Positions 32,503 through 42,302 of a DNA stretch of 64,000 nucleotides are shown piece after piece. Each line of letters opens with the position of its first letter. Within the stretch, counting starts at the first letter, position 1. The DNA comes from Nemertoderma westbladi. Taxonomy: Eukaryota > Xenacoelomorpha > Nemertodermatida > Nemertodermatidae. The stretch is from positions 1 to 64,000 of the forward strand of contig JAUCBJ010002801.1 of NCBI GenBank assembly GCA_032718475.1, written 5' to 3'. The position numbers and the translations under genes were made by a program. Below the pieces are notes generated by a model that was not told the DNA's origin, made no database searches, and was given only the letters and a program-made list of their open reading frames with translations.

Positions 32503-34319
32503 ATAACAGTTATACCTTTCTTTATTGCAACGTAGGCAATAAAGGTAAAAGTACCGGTCGACCGGTAACCAGTAGGCCTAACTACCTAAACACCCGAACC
32601 GGTACTTACAGCAGTACAGGTACATCAGTATTATTCGATTTTGATAATTATGTACCGGTAGGTCTTGATATTTAATCAGGGACTGCAGCCCTGGTTTTTT
32701 ATTGAGATTTTACTTATTTCTGTCAGTTTTATTTATCTGTAAGTTAATATTGAGCAGAAGGCGTGTAAGCCTGCTCAGATTGTACAGATAATTTGTAGGC
32801 TGGATTGTTGTCTGGCTGTTGTTAAGTCTGAAGAGATTGCAGTGTGTGTAGAGTGTATGTCCGATAAAGTACTAGTTAGGAATGTGGGGGCATCCAGTGC
32901 TGTAAGGTAAATCCCCCCCCCCCCCCCCCGAAAGAATAAGTCGTACTACTCGGTTAGAACGCATACTAACTAACCATTTCGGAGTCTGCATATACTGTAG
33001 TTTATTTAGGCTTGATAGTAGTCTGCCAGCGTTTGGTCTGTATTTTGTTTGTGTAGTCTGTATGGGTAGCGTAATATTTATTATTCAGAGTCTATGCGAT
33101 TATTCGCAACATTCACAACCCCAAGTTTATTCCTACAGTAATTGTGCTTGTTATACATACCGTTATAGTTAAATTAACCCCGGTACTACATCAGGACTGC
33201 TTGGCGTAGGTAAAGACTTGTGATTTTATACTCTGGTCACTCCGGCAGATACCGTGGTTCTTTTAGCTGTACAAGTATTTTTAACTGCTGGTTATTTGTT
33301 GTATAAGTACTTGTACCTAATTTAGGGTTTAGTGTACAGTGCTTTCTGAAGGTAATTCGTGTGTAGGCAGTATATTTGTGTTGTAAGGTGGTTAATAGGC
33401 ACATTAGCTATAGTAGGCTGCGGTAATTAACTTCTAGGTAGGAACACTCCGGGTACATAACGTAGTACTTATAGCGCTACGGCTATAAGTCGTCAGATGG
33501 TGGTATTTTCTTATCTAGACAACGCAATATATAAAATTAACCCTAAAAATTCGTACATGTAATTTTTGTGTTTATTTAGAGATTGTAATCTCACCCCGTA
33601 TTGTACGTAATTCGTAGTAATAAGTAACTTAGGCAAGTAGAATTATTTGTTTTAGTGTCCAACAAGTAGCACTTCACTGAGAGCGTACAGCTTCTGTGTA
33701 GTGACTCCTTCCTAGAAATAATAACATTTATTTCAAATATTGTAACAAAACCCATTAAACGGGTATATATATTATAAATCAACTCAAACCGATTTATAAA
33801 ATAGTAGGCCTGTCATACAACAATTAGGTCTTAATATCAGTTGGACTACTGCTTAAATAACGGTAAAGTAAAGTAACTAAGTAACCCTAAAAATTCAGAA
33901 ATTCAATTATTCTAAAATAATTGATGTACCGGTATTTACGATAGGCTTATTATATTTATTTCTATAAATTTAAGCTGAAATTATATACCGGTATTCTGTA
34001 ATTAATTCTAGTCTATAATTATACTTATATATACTATAAGTGTAAGCTGTATACTGGTATTCACGGTAGGCTTATTATATATCTATATATTTGCGCTGAA
34101 ATTATATACCGGTATTCTGTGACGAACCCTAATATCCGATCCGTAATAATACTTATATATGCTATAAGTGTATACCGGTATTCTAATATATTGTATATAT
34201 ATCACTTTACATAGAGTAACGATATCGGTAATTAATTACTAGGCTAACAGTTGATACTGAATTACTAGACTTGCTTTAACTGTAATTATAGCAGTAGGCA
34301 TTCAACTGTACAAACAAAC
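32503..34319 (+). other. 5' untranslated leader of copy A
   Basis: Non-coding leader between LTR and gag. It has a C17 tract (32913-32929) where copy B has only four C, a single copy of the 290-bp segment that is duplicated in B and C, and two to three AT-rich units of about 125 bp with ACCGGTAT words (about 33934-34190) just before gag. No conventional PBS is visible next to the LTR. Confidence 0.7.
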
Positions 34320-34844
34320 ATGTCTGACACAAAGCAAAACCTGTCAGACAGTCTCCTAGATACAACCATCTGTGACCCAGATAGGAGTGTGGAACGTTTG
34401 AGACCAAAGTTCAACTCACCTCCTACTGTAAGAAAGATCACCCCTCCAGTAGTAGTATCAGACCCTAGGCTAGTCAAACACCGTAGGTCTATCATAGGCA
34501 CTCGGGCTCAAGTCAAGCGGGACCAAGAAGCAGCTGTTAAACAGCAGCAACACTCGAGCCGAGAACTTATTTCTCAGCGGCCCGATAGCTCCAGTAGTTC
34601 GGATACTGTAGAGCTGACACCCGAGCGCGGAACAAAGATGGCAGAGATTAACTTATCGGAAGCTGCCTGGGAAGACTTACACAGGATGGGAGTGACAAAA
34701 GACACTAGTGATCCAGCTGTGTGGAAGAGGTCGGCAGCAGGATATGTACAGAGATTCTTTAGCTCTTTGGAGCGATTAGAGGAACAACTGTTTCAACAAC
34801 CCCAAGGACCTCAAGAGCAGGGAGAGCTGCTTTATCAAGTTTGA
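34320..34844 (+). pseudogene. gag: Copy A gag N-terminal segment, ended by TGA
   Basis: The start ATG context (AACATGTCTGACAC) and the first 100 residues match copy B. Relative to B, an in-frame block of about 65 codons after KMA is deleted. The segment ends in TGA at 34842-34844 where B has AGA in the same position, so this is a point nonsense change. The frame then continues open from 34845. No domain is recognised; the region is polar and probably the matrix-like N-terminus of Gag. Confidence 0.8.
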
Positions 34845-34916
34845 GAAAGAATTCTAAGAATCAGACTAATCCTATCGGCCTTTGAGGAAGCTTCGAAAAG
34901 AAGACAAGACACGTCG

Positions 34917-37580
34917 TTGCAAGTTGCCGTAAAGACTTGGTTCCAGCGGGTGAGTCTCAAGGTTCAAAGAACGGCCCAGTGGAAATTTCAGCTGTCTGAG
35001 CGCTCAACCCACGGAGAATCAACAGACGCTACCTTTTCTCAAGTGGAAAGCGAAGCGACAGCAGAGAAACCGCAGAAGAAGGACGCTATTGACATCTATC
35101 TGTCAGACTATCAACGATTTCTAGGTGACGAAGAGTTGAGGAGAAGGCTGGCTGGACTTCGTCCTAATAGTGAAGGAGCCAAGCTTGTGTTGGACGCAAT
35201 AGATGCGGAAATGTTAGCTGCGAATAAAGCTAAATTTGATGAAAGCATCCGCATCGCTAGGGTCCAAGAAGAACAGGTAAAGAAAAAACGTATAGAAGAC
35301 AGAAAGACAGCAGCAGCGGCAGCGGCAGAAGTTGAAAGAAAAGCGGCAGCGGCAGTGGCAGAAGCAGAGGCTGAAAGGAAAGCGGCAATGGAAGCGGCAG
35401 AAGTGGAAAGGAAAGCGGCAATGGCAGCGGTAGAAGCGGAAAGAAAGCGAGCAGCGGCAGAAGCGGAAAGAAAAGAGGCAGAGGCAGTGGCAGAAGCAGA
35501 ACGGAGAGCGTCTGAAGAGACCACCCAACTAGAGTTGGAAAATCTTCAAGAGAAGCAAGACTACATAAATAAACAGTTAACAGCTAGTCAGATGCAGATG
35601 ATAAGTCGATCTACTCCCAAAAGACAGGGATTTACATCATCTGATGAAGGCGATACCACCGATCCTGAAGGCAGAGGAAATAGATCTCGTCTAAGCAGGC
35701 GTAGAAGAACGCCCCACCGTCAGAAATTGCCTAATTTGCCCCCAGCTGTAAGAAGGCAACTAGCTAGCACAGACTTAGGTAGTACAGAACCCACAGACCA
35801 AATTATTAGAGTAGAAAGACTCCCTACTATAGTGGATGAACCTGAAATAATTAGGCCTGTTCTCGAAGCCACTCCCTCTGTAATAGAGACCACTGTACTT
35901 CCAGAATCGAACTATAAATTCCCTTTGCACAGTACTAAACTACCTGTATCCCGTGGGACAGTTCCTCAGTCAATTCCGGTCCTGGACGCTGAGCGAGACA
36001 TTAACAATTTGTCGCCCGTCGTCCCTCGTCTACCCGCTACTATGTTGGCGGCTTCCGCTTCGGCGGTTGAGTGGGTGGATGAGCGACGGCGGGGGATGGA
36101 TATTCTCCTCGGGAAGATGGAGGAGAATCAGGCTCGCTCCTCCCAACAGGTCCGAGAGTTGGAGGGGACTGTTCAACAGTTAAAGGGAACAGTAAGAGAA
36201 AGTAAGTTAGAATTACAGGAAGTGCAGCAGAGTATCGCGTTAGAACGCCATAAGTTAGTAAATTTACAAAAGGGTATACCAACACCCCCTGTAACAATGT
36301 GTCAACCTGTTAGGTCTGAAGTATTTCATGCGCAAGGTGTGGAGCCTACATGCATCTATACTGCTAGTGAAGTAGAAACTCCTATAGTAAACCCTATTAA
36401 AGGTAATTATAAACCTGTTGACAATGATATTCCATATAGACCTGATAATAATCCGAGAAATTTATGTACCGATAACTCGATATTAAATAATACGATGGCC
36501 CAAGAAAGTTTTACGCGTCAAATGGCTAGAACCGAAGCCCGTCAAGCGGTAAAGGTGGGAGAGATCGTCAAGTTCAATGGAGATGAGATGAAATGGTTAC
36601 CTTTTAATGAATATTATAAAGATAACATACAGAACTCTGTGCTATCTAACGGAGAGAAACTTAGATTCCTCATCGAGTGCTTGGAAGGATCTCCCAAGTT
36701 AATGGCGTTAAAGTTTATTGGACATCCAGATGGATTAAGACAAGTTTGGAATACACTAAACATCAGGTATGGTAATATGAATAACATAGCTAGGTATTTG
36801 TATGCAAAATTGGTAGCGCCCAGAAAGTTCATTAGCAGCGGGATTATAGAGTTTTCCGATGAGATTCAGGAGATCTGTAGACAATTAGATTGGCTAGGTA
36901 AGTCTCATGAATATCAGAGTTCTATGGTTATTGGAGCCGTAGCATCTACTTTACCAAAGGGTGGAGTAGGTACACGCTGGGACAAGAAAGTGTTATATAT
37001 GATGGAACAACAACGAAGAGACCCTACCATGGCTGATCTCATGTCATTCTTAGATGGAGAGGTAAAATTACAGCTCCTAAAGCAGTCCAGAGAGAAGACA
37101 CCGGAAAATAAGGTAAGTGAGAAACCCGTTTCTAGGAGAAAGGTAACACCAGTGTGTTATACAGACGACGGCGAAAGCCAGGCTTCTCAAGAGGAGGACA
37201 GCGGGAAAGACACTGAAAGATCTTACTATGTCAACAAAGCGCCTAAAGACGTAAGTAAATTTAAGTCTCGAACCAATGACAGGAGAGAACAGGTAACAAA
37301 AACTCCTCCTACGTCTCCTAAGAGAGTTCACGGAAGAAAGCCCGAGGAAAGAACGAGAGTGCACAACGTTGCCACAGGTAAAGTAAGTAACATCAAACCA
37401 AAATGTGCGCTGTGCGACGGGCCCCACCGTTTAAGTGTGTGTGATGAATTTTTAAAGAAATCTCTAAAAGATAGACGTGAAGTCATGTGGGATAAGCGGT
37501 TGTGTTATAATTGCCTCAGACAAGGACACCAACGGCGAACCTGTTACTCTGACGCAAGGTGTGCTAAGTGCGGCGCGTAA
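34917..37580 (+). CDS. gag: Copy A Gag, main part
   Basis: Same frame as 34320. It contains a long Ala/Glu/Arg/Lys coiled coil encoded by imperfect GCAGCGGCAGAAG repeats (about 35310-35510), then a polar linker. The DUF1759-like Pao gag region is near 36500-37080 (ARQAVKVGEIVKFNGDEMKW). Cys/His knuckles begin at 37402 (CALCDGPHRLSVC, CYNCLRQGHQRRTC). It ends at TAA (37578-37580), which replaces AAA (Lys) of copy B inside the last knuckle, so protease and pol are cut off from gag unless the stop is read through. Gag forms the particle and binds RNA. Five GTAAGT words lie between 36898 and 37634. Confidence 0.9.
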   Translation: MQVAVKTWFQRVSLKVQRTAQWKFQLSERSTHGESTDATFSQVESEATAEKPQKKDAIDIYLSDYQRFLGDEELRRRLAGLRPNSEGAKLVLDAIDAEMLAANKAKFDESIRIARVQEEQVKKKRIEDRKTAAAAAAEVERKAAAAVAEAEAERKAAMEAAEVERKAAMAAVEAERKRAAAEAERKEAEAVAEAERRASEETTQLELENLQEKQDYINKQLTASQMQMISRSTPKRQGFTSSDEGDTTDPEGRGNRSRLSRRRRTPHRQKLPNLPPAVRRQLASTDLGSTEPTDQIIRVERLPTIVDEPEIIRPVLEATPSVIETTVLPESNYKFPLHSTKLPVSRGTVPQSIPVLDAERDINNLSPVVPRLPATMLAASASAVEWVDERRRGMDILLGKMEENQARSSQQVRELEGTVQQLKGTVRESKLELQEVQQSIALERHKLVNLQKGIPTPPVTMCQPVRSEVFHAQGVEPTCIYTASEVETPIVNPIKGNYKPVDNDIPYRPDNNPRNLCTDNSILNNTMAQESFTRQMARTEARQAVKVGEIVKFNGDEMKWLPFNEYYKDNIQNSVLSNGEKLRFLIECLEGSPKLMALKFIGHPDGLRQVWNTLNIRYGNMNNIARYLYAKLVAPRKFISSGIIEFSDEIQEICRQLDWLGKSHEYQSSMVIGAVASTLPKGGVGTRWDKKVLYMMEQQRRDPTMADLMSFLDGEVKLQLLKQSREKTPENKVSEKPVSRRKVTPVCYTDDGESQASQEEDSGKDTERSYYVNKAPKDVSKFKSRTNDRREQVTKTPPTSPKRVHGRKPEERTRVHNVATGKVSNIKPKCALCDGPHRLSVCDEFLKKSLKDRREVMWDKRLCYNCLRQGHQRRTCYSDARCAKCGA

Positions 37581-37589
37581 CATCATATC

Positions 37590-40500
37590 TTGTTGCACAC
37601 TGAATTCGAAAGAAACAACCCGAGTCAGGTAAGTGAGTCCGAACTACATGTCCAATTCAGTCATGTGAACGACACTGACCAAAGTTCTGAGATGGAAGGA
37701 TTCTATACGGATGAATTCTCCGACGAAAACGAATCCTGTTACCTAATAAATACCGCAGTATATCGAGCACTTACATATGAGAAAGAGACAGATAGTGAGC
37801 TCCCCCTAACCACTCCTAACCGACAACCATCTTGGAAAGCACCAACTTCCAATGTAGGAATCCGCGAATTTCCCGTAGTGCAGTTGAGAGTCCACGGGTC
37901 ACAAAAGAGCTATATAGTGAACGCCCTCCTTGACTCCGGCAGCACAGGAACATTCATCGACAAAGAACTAGCCGAAGACATCTTTGCTGGACAACCCAAG
38001 TTCCGAACTAAGTTGAACATGTCAGGAATTATGCAGGTTTGGAAATCTACAGTAACTACAGACTATTATGTAGGCGCATTGTCCACCCCCCAGGATGAAC
38101 TAGGAAAACACAGTATAAGGTCAGTAAAAATGGTGGCGATAAAGAACTTCGCTACCAGCCAAGCGGAACTTTATAACTGGGATGAGGACGATTTCACCCA
38201 ACAGCATAAGATACCTAGATTCAATACAGACTACCCTGGAGTACAAATACTCATCGGCCAAAATGCGCATGAGGCGCTTGAGACATTGGAGAAACGGCCT
38301 GCTCAACCGCAACCACTACAAACCTATGCGGGAAGAACTAGAGTAGGTTGGTACTTTACTGGACCTTTCCGTAAAACTCTCATGGAAAGGCTACCCAAAG
38401 AACGAGTCTACCAGGTGAGTGAATGGGAAGATGAGACCAGTGAGGGAGACGACCCACATGAGGGAACACCATACTCCTCAGATAATGACGATATCCACCA
38501 ACTATTCGACGAGGAGAATACCATCGACCTCCTTACGGAAAATGAAACTTGGCAAAACCAAGTGAACCTATGTCACCTCATTCATCCAGCGGAACAAGTC
38601 GATTACAACGACGAACTGAATGAAGTGATAGATCGCTACAATGCGAAGACTCGTGATGAACATGCCGTACGATTCTTTACTCAAGAGGCTGTAGAGCCCA
38701 ATTCCTACGATAAGGCCCTATCGGTAGAAGAAGAAAGAGCCAAGCAGATACAGGAAACAACTACACGTTTTCTTAAAGATCAAGGTAGATATGAGATTGG
38801 TCTGCCTTTCCGACGGCGAGAACCCAATTTTATAAACAACCGACCCTTGGCGGAGAAGAGAATTGCGCAACTACATCGACGCCTTACGGCAAATGCTTCA
38901 GCTAAGGAGATGTACAAGACCCAGCTGAAGAAATTCATTGACAAGGGATATGCGGAGCGAGTACCGGAAGGAACACCCATAACTGAGAGAACATACTATT
39001 TAACACATCATTACGTTCCCAAACCCGGTAAACCCAATGAAGTCCGGGTAGTATTTGACGGCTCCGCCCTCTACATGGGCCAATCCCTTAACTCCGAGTT
39101 GTTGCCAGGACCCAACTTACTCCAATCCTTGTTGGGAATACTCTTAAGATTACGACAATATTCAATCGCTTTCGCTTCCGATATAGAAGGCATGTTCTTA
39201 CAAGTTAAGGCGCTGGATAGGGATCGAGACAGCCTACGATTTCTGTGGTGGCCTGAAGGAGACCTCAACCAGAACCCGGTGGAGTACTGGATGACCATCC
39301 AGGCTTTTGGGATCATCTCGAGCCCTTCAAACGCCTGCTCAGTAGTGCGTACCACTGCTGATGACAACCGGGACGCCTTCTCCAAAGAGGTTATCGACAA
39401 CATCAAACGGGATATATACATGGACGACAATTTAAAGTCCCTCCCATCGGTGGAAGAAGCCATTGATGTCGCCAAAGGAACGGTAGAGTGCTTGAAAAGA
39501 GGTGGATTTCGATTAACTAAATTCACCAGCAACTCCTGTGAGTTTCTGGAATCGATCCCGGTAGAAGACCGAGGAGTTAAAGATCTAGACCTAATCAAGG
39601 ACGATCTTCCAGAAACCAAGACGCTTGGTTTGAAATGGGACACAGAGAGAGATATACTGTTTTTCCAGCTAAAACAGCGAGATAATCCAGTTCGGACTAA
39701 ATGGATTTGTCTAAGTATCCTGAGCACTTATTTCGATCCATTGGGATTTATTAGCCCAGTTATATTGATTGCTCGGAGTTTAGTACAACAAATGTGGCTT
39801 GAAAACCACTCATGGGACGATCCACTTAAGGGAGAACTATTAAAGAAGTGGATGAAATGGGAAGATTCTCTACCATCCATCGAGAACTTTATAATTTCCC
39901 GTTCCTATTTTGGTCATGTTCTCCCCACGTATTCCTATCAACTCCATGTGTTTGGAGACGCCAGTGATATGGGAATAGGAATAGTAGCCTACCTGAGAGT
40001 TGAAACTCCGGATGGAATCAAGGTCGCCTTGGTTACCTCTAAGGCCTTGATAAACAACAAGTTGAAAGTTCCTCGAGCGGAGTTAAAAGCGGCTCTATAC
40101 GCTACAGCCATCGGCCGGAATGTAACAGAACAGATCGACTATCCACTGGAGAAAATTATCTATTGGACCGATGCTTTACTCGTGTTGGAGTATATAACCA
40201 ATGAAGTCTGTCAGTTCAGCGTCTTCATTACCAACAGAGTAGCCATTATACTTAGTCGCACGAAGATAGATCAATGGAGACATTGCCCTGGGACGATTAA
40301 TCCAGCCGACATCGCCTCCAGGGGAGCAACTCCGCAAGAACTGATAGATACTCCAGACTGGTTAGGTGGACCCGACTTCCTAAGCAAGGAAGAGGATGAA
40401 TGGCCTCCTCATCTTACTACGGCGGAGATTAGACAGGCCAAGGGAGCGGAGAAAGTCAAACCTAAAACTCGGGCGAGTAAATCGAAGTTATTTAAACCCG

Positions 40501-42302
40501 TGATAGATCTGTCTGTCCTACACACTTCCGGAGACGACGCTTTGGATCCGAAACCCACAGCCACAAATAAGTCTGTTGTGGAAATCAGAGAGAGAGATTG
40601 GAAATCTGGAATACCAGACGTCTCGCAAGGACTCTCACCTCTCCTGCAGAGAGCGATACATCACTATAGTTCCTGGAATCGGCTCTGTAAGGCCGTTACA
40701 TATTTAAAGCGATGTTTTCATCATCACTACTCCAGGACGAAGACCACTAGTGATACCGCTCCACTGACATCTGCGCAGGTCCATGTTGTTAAAGATCTTC
40801 CCAAATACAAGATATCAGACAGGTTTCTGAAGGAGAAGATCAGATACCAGGAGCATGAAGAAACCAATAAGCAGATACTGAGACTCCTGCAATGCTATGA
40901 GGATTCCGATAAGTATTTCCTGTTGTTGAGAAATCCACAGATGCGCTTAAGGGATCGTTTCTCTAGCACAATGATAGATGGGTTAATACGCGTTGGAGGA
41001 AGACTAACTAATGCTCCATTATCCTTTGACACTAAGTTTCCCATACTCATTAGAAATCTTGAAATACAAATCAAGATGATTGTAGATGTTCACAGTAAGC
41101 TTTATCATGCTGGTAGAGAACGAGTTCTTAGCGAAATTCGAACTCGCTATTATTTTCATAAACCCCATAGAGCTCTGAACCAAGTTCTTAGGAACTGCAT
41201 ACCCTGTAGGAAAGCGTTCAGTAGGCCTTTAACACAGCGAGAGGCAGAATTACCTAGGGAACGAGTAAGCTTCTATGAACCACCCTTTACTAATACCGGT
41301 GTGGATTTATTTGGCCCTATTGAAGTATATCGTGCTAGGACTATAGTCAAGAGATGGTGTGTCATATTTGTCTGTATGACTTGTAGAGCTATCCATCTCG
41401 ATATGGTGAACGATCTATCTACCAACAGCTTCATACTGAGCTTACGCCGACAGATCGTTCGCTTTGGAACTAGTAACACGATGAGATCTGATAAGGGAAC
41501 GAACTTCATTGGTGCCAACAATGAAATCAAGGATTATGTCAAAGATTGGAACCAAAGACAGGTGGACGATCAGCTAAGGGTAACAGTGTCTAGCTGGACC
41601 TTCAACGCCGTCGACGCCCTGTGGTGGGGAGGAAGTTGGGAGAGATTAATCAGAAGCGTGAAGACCACATTTCACTTTATAGTGCCTTGCCGCGCGTATC
41701 TCACCGACGAACTTTTGCGGATGTTAATGGAGGAAATCGCCACCTATCTCAACGAGAGACCGCTTATGCCAGTCTCATCGAGTCCCGATTCCCTGGAAGC
41801 GCTAACACCCGCGCACTTCCTACTGAAGAAACCTGTAGCCATGCTCCCACGATCGGATATCACGGACGGAGACGAATACTGCCGGCAAACTTGGCAACTT
41901 ATGCAGTTGTTATCCCGCCATTTCGCTGACCATTTTGAAAAACATTATCTGCCTATGCTACAACTTCGAACTAAGTGGTTTGCGCAGCAAGAAAACGTCA
42001 GCGCAGGAGACATGGTCCTTATTGTGGATTCAGATCTTCCACATAAGCGGTGGCAGACAGGTCGTATCATCGAGACTCATATCTCGGATGATGGTTTGGT
42101 GCGATCGGTAGAACTCGTCATCATGCGACGTAACTTTAAGAAACCGGGAATTGTCTTCGAGATGCAGCAGCTCAATCGCCCAATTGGTCGTTTATGTTTA
42201 CTGGAAAGAGACAGAGAACTCTCCGGAAACTATGGAAGGCAAGATACTCTTCCCACGACCACTTCCCTAATACAACCAACATCCAGGGACTCCCCAACGT
42301 GA
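37590..42302 (+). CDS. pol: Copy A BEL/Pao Pol: protease, RT, RNase H, integrase
   Basis: An intact 1570-residue frame in register with gag. In order: aspartic protease box LLDSGSTGTFID (about 37926); RT with FASDIEGMFLQV and the catalytic YMDD at 39417-39428; Pao-type RNase H (Peptidase_A17 group) with VFGDASDMGIG, KVPRAELKAAL, YWTDALLVLEY and ADIASRGATP (about 39945-40335); integrase with an HHCC finger (VHSKLYHAGRERVL...CIPCRKAF, 41088-41215) and DDE residues in VDLFGP, SDKGTNF and GGSWERL (41300-41645); and a DUF5641-like C-terminus (about 41890-42150). All catalytic boxes are present. It is the only full pol here and a possible source of enzymes for B and C if expressed. Confidence 0.95.
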   Translation: MLHTEFERNNPSQVSESELHVQFSHVNDTDQSSEMEGFYTDEFSDENESCYLINTAVYRALTYEKETDSELPLTTPNRQPSWKAPTSNVGIREFPVVQLRVHGSQKSYIVNALLDSGSTGTFIDKELAEDIFAGQPKFRTKLNMSGIMQVWKSTVTTDYYVGALSTPQDELGKHSIRSVKMVAIKNFATSQAELYNWDEDDFTQQHKIPRFNTDYPGVQILIGQNAHEALETLEKRPAQPQPLQTYAGRTRVGWYFTGPFRKTLMERLPKERVYQVSEWEDETSEGDDPHEGTPYSSDNDDIHQLFDEENTIDLLTENETWQNQVNLCHLIHPAEQVDYNDELNEVIDRYNAKTRDEHAVRFFTQEAVEPNSYDKALSVEEERAKQIQETTTRFLKDQGRYEIGLPFRRREPNFINNRPLAEKRIAQLHRRLTANASAKEMYKTQLKKFIDKGYAERVPEGTPITERTYYLTHHYVPKPGKPNEVRVVFDGSALYMGQSLNSELLPGPNLLQSLLGILLRLRQYSIAFASDIEGMFLQVKALDRDRDSLRFLWWPEGDLNQNPVEYWMTIQAFGIISSPSNACSVVRTTADDNRDAFSKEVIDNIKRDIYMDDNLKSLPSVEEAIDVAKGTVECLKRGGFRLTKFTSNSCEFLESIPVEDRGVKDLDLIKDDLPETKTLGLKWDTERDILFFQLKQRDNPVRTKWICLSILSTYFDPLGFISPVILIARSLVQQMWLENHSWDDPLKGELLKKWMKWEDSLPSIENFIISRSYFGHVLPTYSYQLHVFGDASDMGIGIVAYLRVETPDGIKVALVTSKALINNKLKVPRAELKAALYATAIGRNVTEQIDYPLEKIIYWTDALLVLEYITNEVCQFSVFITNRVAIILSRTKIDQWRHCPGTINPADIASRGATPQELIDTPDWLGGPDFLSKEEDEWPPHLTTAEIRQAKGAEKVKPKTRASKSKLFKPVIDLSVLHTSGDDALDPKPTATNKSVVEIRERDWKSGIPDVSQGLSPLLQRAIHHYSSWNRLCKAVTYLKRCFHHHYSRTKTTSDTAPLTSAQVHVVKDLPKYKISDRFLKEKIRYQEHEETNKQILRLLQCYEDSDKYFLLLRNPQMRLRDRFSSTMIDGLIRVGGRLTNAPLSFDTKFPILIRNLEIQIKMIVDVHSKLYHAGRERVLSEIRTRYYFHKPHRALNQVLRNCIPCRKAFSRPLTQREAELPRERVSFYEPPFTNTGVDLFGPIEVYRARTIVKRWCVIFVCMTCRAIHLDMVNDLSTNSFILSLRRQIVRFGTSNTMRSDKGTNFIGANNEIKDYVKDWNQRQVDDQLRVTVSSWTFNAVDALWWGGSWERLIRSVKTTFHFIVPCRAYLTDELLRMLMEEIATYLNERPLMPVSSSPDSLEALTPAHFLLKKPVAMLPRSDITDGDEYCRQTWQLMQLLSRHFADHFEKHYLPMLQLRTKWFAQQENVSAGDMVLIVDSDLPHKRWQTGRIIETHISDDGLVRSVELVIMRRNFKKPGIVFEMQQLNRPIGRLCLLERDRELSGNYGRQDTLPTTTSLIQPTSRDSPT

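Noticed and set aside
34286-39727. Minus-strand open frames inside gag-pol of copy A
   Set aside because: They lie antisense to a clearly conserved polyprotein and show no domain; shadows of codon bias and the Ala/Glu repeat.
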